Shown here: piece by piece, positions 58,840 through 64,000 of the stretch
Position numbering within the stretch: position 1 is the first letter of the stretch
Layout of the letters: each line of letters opens with the position of its first letter
DNA from: Pseudoscleropodium purum
Taxonomy: Eukaryota > Streptophyta > Bryopsida > Hypnales > Brachytheciaceae
Assembly: GCA_963969395.1 (NCBI GenBank)
Contig: OZ017799.1
Location: 12,960,501-13,024,500, forward strand
Length of the DNA stretch: 64,000 nt
Reading direction: 5' to 3'
Program-made: the position numbers and the translations under genes
The notes under the pieces: model-generated
Seen by the model: only the letters and a program-made list of their open reading frames with translations
Databases searched by the model: none
What the model was told of the DNA's origin: nothing

Positions 58840-60795
58840 TATTAAGTGGTGTAATTGAAAATCCAATGATTGGATTATTGTTGTGTGTTTGTGAATTGAC
58901 AAATTGTTTATATGTTTGCTTTGGGAAGTTTGGACCAAATTGTCTTATAGAATTGAATGTTGTTGATGTGATTTACAATTTGTAATTAAAGACCTAATTT
59001 AAGTAACCAAGAGGTTTGTTGTGAGTGCTTACATTTTAGGGTGTTCTTTTTGTTATGCTATACAAAAGAAGACAAGTTGTTTTTGTGGAATATTCATAAT
59101 TCCTAGTAATTGGGCAATGTTGATTTGTAATATGTAAACCAATTGTTTGCAAGTATGTGGCGTTGTGAATTGGTTGAGCTAAAGAGGATATATGCTAGAG
59201 ATGGAAAGAAGAATGGGAATCTTTCAAGAGATGGAGAATCATGTGATAGGACAAATTGTTTTTGGTTGTAGCTCCAAGACTATGTGATTTAGTTTAGAAA
59301 GAAATTTATAATTATTTGTTTAAATGAAATTAGTTGTGTGTTGATTAGCTTTGTTATTGATTAGCATGACAATCTTGTGTGCGGTTGATTAGACAAGTTA
59401 TTATTTGTATTTTATGGTTTTGATAAAGTGAGAAAAATTAATGAGATAAACATGGTTGTTGGTTTACAAACAAATTGTTAAGTACTCACTATCTTAGATT
59501 TTGTTAGGATATATTTAGTATTGGAATTTATGATGAGTTAATTGGAGAATGTTATGGGTCTTTGTGATTTCAAGATTATAACATTTCAAATTGCAATTAA
59601 AAAATTGTTAGGAATATCATTGTGATCATAATTAACACAAACTAATTGTTTAGTGATGTAATCTTTTTAAGTAGCAATGTTAGGTAATGGTTAAGTATGA
59701 AATGAATTTTCATGTTGTTAAATGTTGGCATGTATTTTAATTGTACATTTATTATTATGGATTTGTGGATAAAAAAAGATTAACAAATTGTTGTGTGGAT
59801 ATGTATAGTTGAACCAATCTAAAGGAGCTTGCATACACACAATCATACCCTGCATTTAGAATAAAGACAATTTGTTGGAGGTTTTCGACATACTATTTAA
59901 GCATTCCAAATAGTAACTTTGAAAATTGATAGTGTATGACAAATTGTTATGGTAATAAATATCACTAATAATTAAGGAATGAATATGGAAACTTATGTGT
60001 GTGTAAATCTCTCTCTAAGTATGTGTATATATATGAATTGTATTAGGTTCTAAAGCATGCATGTCAACAAATTGTAAATCAAGTTAGAGAAATTGTTATT
60101 AAAGATTTGAGCACCTACTAGATAAGACCAAGACTACATTTATGCATCTATAGCATTGATAAAGGATAGACCATCAAATTTGTCTTTGAATATAAGAGGG
60201 TGAATGAACAAATTTGTAAAAATTAGACAAATAGTATTAAAACCCTATTTTGATTTAATTAATATGTGACTTTAGCTACACTTACATTAAACTATTTGAC
60301 TATTCCCTAGATTTGAATCCCTATACCTAGTCCTAGGTGTTTTGTGTGGTAAGCAAAAATCTAGTCTACAATTATAAAAAAAATTTGAAGATAATGTTTG
60401 ATATTTCTTAGGTCTTCTACAACACTGAAAATTAACCTAGCTATCATTGACTTCTAATTTCATACCGCATTAGTCATTCTATTTGTCATAGATTGGTTAC
60501 TATAATAAGTGCAAATAAAAGCGATTATAGATGGAAAACCAAATCCATTTGTTGGTCTTCCATTATAGAGAAAGTGTGTGGAACTTATTGGCCACACTAG
60601 CTTAGCAATTGTAAGAAGCAAGATGCAACATTGCGGATGTAACAGTTGCATCCACCAAAAAGCTGCACCTTACTCGTATCTCATGTCATGAAGCTATGTT
60701 TCATCAATTTATCAATTTCATGTCATTGCTTGAATTTTGATGTATACAAGGTTGAATTCATTTGATCTTCTATACAATACAAGTGTGGAGCCCTA
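58840..60795. other. AT-rich intergenic DNA
   Basis: No gene or element end recognised. The word ACAAATTGTT/AATTGTTT recurs many times between 58.9 and 60.1 kb at irregular spacing, which may be a dispersed short motif or composition. Confidence 0.45.
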
Positions 60796-60799
60796 CCTT

Positions 60800-61230
60800 G
60801 CAATCTTAACCTCTGAAGGACTAGTATACGTTTTTTGGCTACATAACAATTTTGGGTAGGTACGTGTGATTGGAGATTTTGATATTTTTGGACCAAATTT
60901 GTATAGAAGGTGGGAATGAGGAAGATATTTCATATGCACTAAATTTTGTGACATTTGAAAATATGAGTCAAAAGTTATGGCCTAATATGACATTCTTTTT
61001 TTTATAAATAGGCACACTGGGCGAATTAGAAAATCATTTTCTTAAAGAACCAAAAATTTGAAATTGGTTACCTAGAGTTATATATATATAAAGTTCTTAA
61101 ACCTTCCATTTTGAGCAAATTTTTGAAAGGCTTGCATTGGAAATCTCTAAAGTCTCGAGCTAGTGGGGCTTAAGAACTCATCCAAGTACAATAAACCCTT
61201 GCTAGGGGGCTTAACCTTTGAGCACCTAAT
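60800..61230 (+). repeat. Dispersed repeat family R, copy 3 (5' part and end fragment)
   Basis: 60800-61110 matches the start of copy 1 (GTTTTTTGGCTACATAA, AGTCAAAAGTTATGGCCTAATATG). It then jumps to the family terminus GGGGCTTAAGAACTCATCC (61165-61183), so the middle is deleted. Confidence 0.6.
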
Positions 61231-61234
61231 GGTG

Positions 61235-61675
61235 GTGCCTAAAATCTAGGTGTGGAGGACCTTTTCCAATTGGAATGGCGTTGCGGGTTTAGAAATGGAG
61301 TATATAATAGCTTTAAGTCTAGAATTGTGGAAAAAATCTGGGACCATTTCATTGTGCCAATTAATCCTAAAGCTTCAATGTCCATATTTTGGACAATGAA
61401 CAGAGTGCTTCCAAGCGTTGTATTGTCTAGCAATTTTTTCATTCATCCAATCTAATACTTGAATCTTGAAGAGGAAATCTTCCTTTATGACAAATTTTTT
61501 GAAATTGCAATAAATGATATTTCTGTAAAAAGATATAAGCCAAAATGTGCAAAAAATCAAAAAAGGATTGAGGTGTTTAAGGGTTAAAAGATTATAATAG
61601 TCAAGGTGAAGTTGACATTTTGGCTAGCACATTCAGTTGGGAGGCCAAATTTGGAGTGGTAGGAAGCCTAGAGGT
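61235..61675. other. Spacer between family R copies
   Basis: About 440 bases of unclassified DNA with no supported gene. Confidence 0.4.
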
Positions 61676-61679
61676 TAAC

Positions 61680-62665
61680 CCTCAAATGCCTAAGCTATGT
61701 TTTTTTTTATCAACATGGCAATTTTGGGCAACTCACTACAAATGGAGTTTTTATTTTTTTCCTTTGAAATTTTAATAGAACATATGGCTGAGGAGTAGCT
61801 CTAAGGCCTAACAATTTTCATAACCTTTGACTAAATGGTTAAAAAGTTATTGTATGATATGTGTTTTCATTACTCAATAGGCAATCTGGGTAACAATTTT
61901 ATTTTTAAATCACTCTTTAAAAAATGAAAATTTGAAATTGGTTCTCTAGATTTAAATATATTTGGAAAGCTTTGAATCATTCTATTTTGATCAATGAATC
62001 AAAATTTATGAGGAGTTTTAGTTTGCGGGAGTTTGTGGGTTGTTATTGAATTTCTACTCTAAGACAAACTTCAAAATTATTTTATTTAACTTAATTTTCA
62101 ATATTTTTGAAAAAAAATATTAAAAAATGAGGTGTAGATTGTTTATTACAACCATTGGGATTGGCATTTTTCAATTTCATAAATAAATTGTTAACAATTT
62201 ACTATTTTGAATCATTCTCTCTTTCTTTCTACTTACTATTTTTTCCCTATATGTTGTACAATTCCAAATGATCTGAAAAAATTTCAAGCATGTAGCCAAT
62301 TTGACTTGAAGAATGAATTTAAAGAATAACCACCATTTTGAACATTTTCCCATACAAATGTGACCTTATGAAGTACAACTACTTGGATTTTTGCAAGGTC
62401 AAAAAAATGATTTTTGTCACTTCAAATGCTAATATTTTGCAAATCTACATGGTGGAACTTTTTGAAATTGTTTGCACATCTTTTCAAACTAGCATACTAC
62501 AAGATCCTATAGTTACATGTGTCCAAAAATGTTTTTTTTTCCTAAAATTTGATACTTACACTAGAAATGGCAGTTTCAGAGTGGTTTCAGTGAAAACATA
62601 GTCAAAATCATTTAGGGGTTAAGAACTTACCCAGGTGCAGTGAAACTCTTGCTGGGGCAATATTC
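61680..62665 (+). repeat. Dispersed repeat family R, copy 4
   Basis: Near full length: GAAAGCTTTGAATCATTCTA, TATGTTGTACAATTCCAAAT, TACTACAAGATCCTATAGTT and GTGAAAACATAGTC occur in order. It ends TTTAGGGGTTAAGAACTTACC then GTGAAACTCTTGCTGGGG, matching the terminus of copy 3. Confidence 0.65.
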
Positions 62666-62669
62666 AGCC

Positions 62670-63025
62670 GTGGGGATACTCCTACACACGAAGAAAAAAT
62701 TTGCAAGGAAATCTTGCTTTCCACAAAAAAACTTAAGATTTAATTATCACCGTGTTTTAATTTCAAGAGAAATCTAAGTTTGAGTTCTGGAATTCCAGAG
62801 TTGTACTTCATAAATATGACACTGTGCATATCATTGAATGAAATTCCCTATGCCACGGCAACTGAATCTGAGAGGTACAAGTAATCATATTGATCCACTC
62901 TTTTGCCTTGTGTACTTGCATTTTCAAAACCTATTTAAACTCAAGACACCGAGTCAAAAGAAAATGTTCAAAGAATGGAAAAGTCCATCTTGGCTTCATG
63001 ATTAACATACACAAACTTTTTCACA
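62670..63025. other. Intergenic DNA
   Basis: No gene or repeat recognised. Confidence 0.45.
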
Positions 63026-63028
63026 TAC

Positions 63029-63164
63029 CATTAGTAGAAACATGGGCACTGGCGACTTGGTAAACATGTCTCAAAAAACTCATACCTACAGTAGTTAAAT
63101 TTGTCTTGTGGGGTCTTTTCATGGATCTTTTTTTTAGTCTACACAACCCATGTTTCTACTAGTG
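63029..63164. mobile_element. CACTA-type MITE
   Basis: 136 bp with inverted ends CATTAGTAGAAACATGGG (left) and, complemented, CACTAGTAGAAACATGGG (right). A 3 bp target-site duplication TAC lies at 63026-63028 and 63165-63167. Three-base TSDs and CACTAGTAGAAA ends are typical of plant CACTA-derived MITEs. No coding capacity. Confidence 0.85.
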
Positions 63165-63167
63165 TAC

Positions 63168-64000
63168 AGCTTGCACAATCTAGAAGTAGCCTTGTAGCTA
63201 TTTTCACCTGTAGTGGACCTCTGTAAAACTGGTAGTTTAATATCGTCAATGGAATACAACAAATCGGCCTCATAAATATATTATGGAGTACTAACTTTTT
63301 TTTGACACATGGAAAAACTTTATTTCATTGTAAAATAGGAAAACATTTATAACTTTTGACTAATGTAGAATTTAGAACTTTATCATTTTAATTTGTATGA
63401 TTTCTTTTCTTAAAGGATGTTTTTTTGTAGTCTATACATTTTTGTATTTTGGGTGTTAGATGTCCAAATTCAAATTTTTCTATATTTATCGAATGTCATT
63501 TTTTATGTGCTTCCAATGACAATATTCTTAGGTTCTACTTCTACATTAATCAAAAGTTTAAAATGTTTTTGCTTGACATATTTGATGTAAGGAATGAAGA
63601 AGCTTTACCTATCAAAATAATTTAAGATGCCAAAGTAGGGGTGGTAGACATAGTTTGTTTGGTGTCAAAGAATGGTTAGTTGGCCCCCATTATTGCTTAG
63701 CAAATGGGCACTCTAAGCCATAATTATACTAGTTCGTGATATGCATTGTTAATTCTAAACTTGGATTGGTACTATCATCTCAAGGATGTGAGGTTAGACC
63801 ATCTCAAACCTTGACCATAACGACACCACTCAACATGACAAAAAACAATTTATTTGGATTTTAGGCTCAGTCAGATACCAAGAGTGGTAGCACAATGGTT
63901 GTAAAGGTATATTTATTTGATGAACATATTATTATTTTCCTACTAGTGAGTCTAGGGTGGGGCTTTTGGTGAAGGCAAGTCACATTTTGTAAGCACATGT
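63168..64000. other. Intergenic DNA to the window edge
   Basis: AT-rich with no supported gene, RNA or element boundary. Confidence 0.45.

Noticed and set aside
1..64000. tRNA genes, rRNA, CRISPR arrays
   Set aside because: No T-loop/cloverleaf combination, rRNA signature or regular repeat-spacer array was seen. A tRNA scan would settle the first.

Overview
The window is nuclear DNA of a land plant. Two genes show this: a multi-exon CYP704-type cytochrome P450 with GT-AG introns, and a seven-exon nuclear gene for a plastid trigger-factor-like protein with a transit-peptide-like N terminus. The very AT-rich spacers, compact introns and many decayed hAT-type transposon remains suggest a non-seed plant such as a moss. 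That placement is inference; nothing in the sequence fixes the species.

Layout. 0-2.3 kb: 5' part of the P450 gene (minus strand, running off the left edge) with a TATA box. 2.3-8.4 kb: AT-rich spacer with two short hAT-type MITEs (family A) and a GC-richer stretch at 4.2-5.2 kb. 8.4-11.2 kb: the trigger-factor-like gene. 11.2-27.4 kb: gene-poor DNA with a third family A MITE, a ~270 bp tandem array and long, old dispersed repeats (family R). 27.4-29.6 kb: a nearly complete but dead hAT transposase (minus). 30.7-31.0 and 35.2-35.5 kb: two short GC-rich family B elements.

The main discovery is 36,371-47,930: an 11.56 kb transposable element bounded by a 9/10-matched 10 bp terminal inverted repeat (CAGGGTTGAC / TAGGGTTGAC) and a perfect 8 bp target-site duplication, CAAAAAAG. 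The ends and TSD length are hAT-type. Its two GC-rich ends match the two ends of the short elements at 35.2 and 30.7 kb, so those are internally deleted relatives. The cargo is unusual: a 497-residue protein-kinase-like gene and two divergently transcribed genes whose N-terminal domains are related to each other. One ends in a Gly/Ser/Tyr-rich tail. The other is a >1,100-codon coiled-coil plus RING-H2 plus basic-tail protein. Both paralogues are broken by in-frame stops with no frameshift. GGCGGAC-rich arrays lie upstream of each gene as well as at both ends. No hAT transposase is visible inside the element, so it is either mobilised in trans or uses an unrecognised protein.

47.9-64 kb: a second hAT transposase relic (plus, 48.5-50.3 kb), low-complexity DNA, a probable third transposase relic (54.8-55.6 kb), fold-back and CACTA-type MITEs, an unidentified decayed coding frame (57.8-58.2 kb) and more family R repeats. 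Only the P450, the trigger-factor-like gene and perhaps the kinase-like gene look intact.
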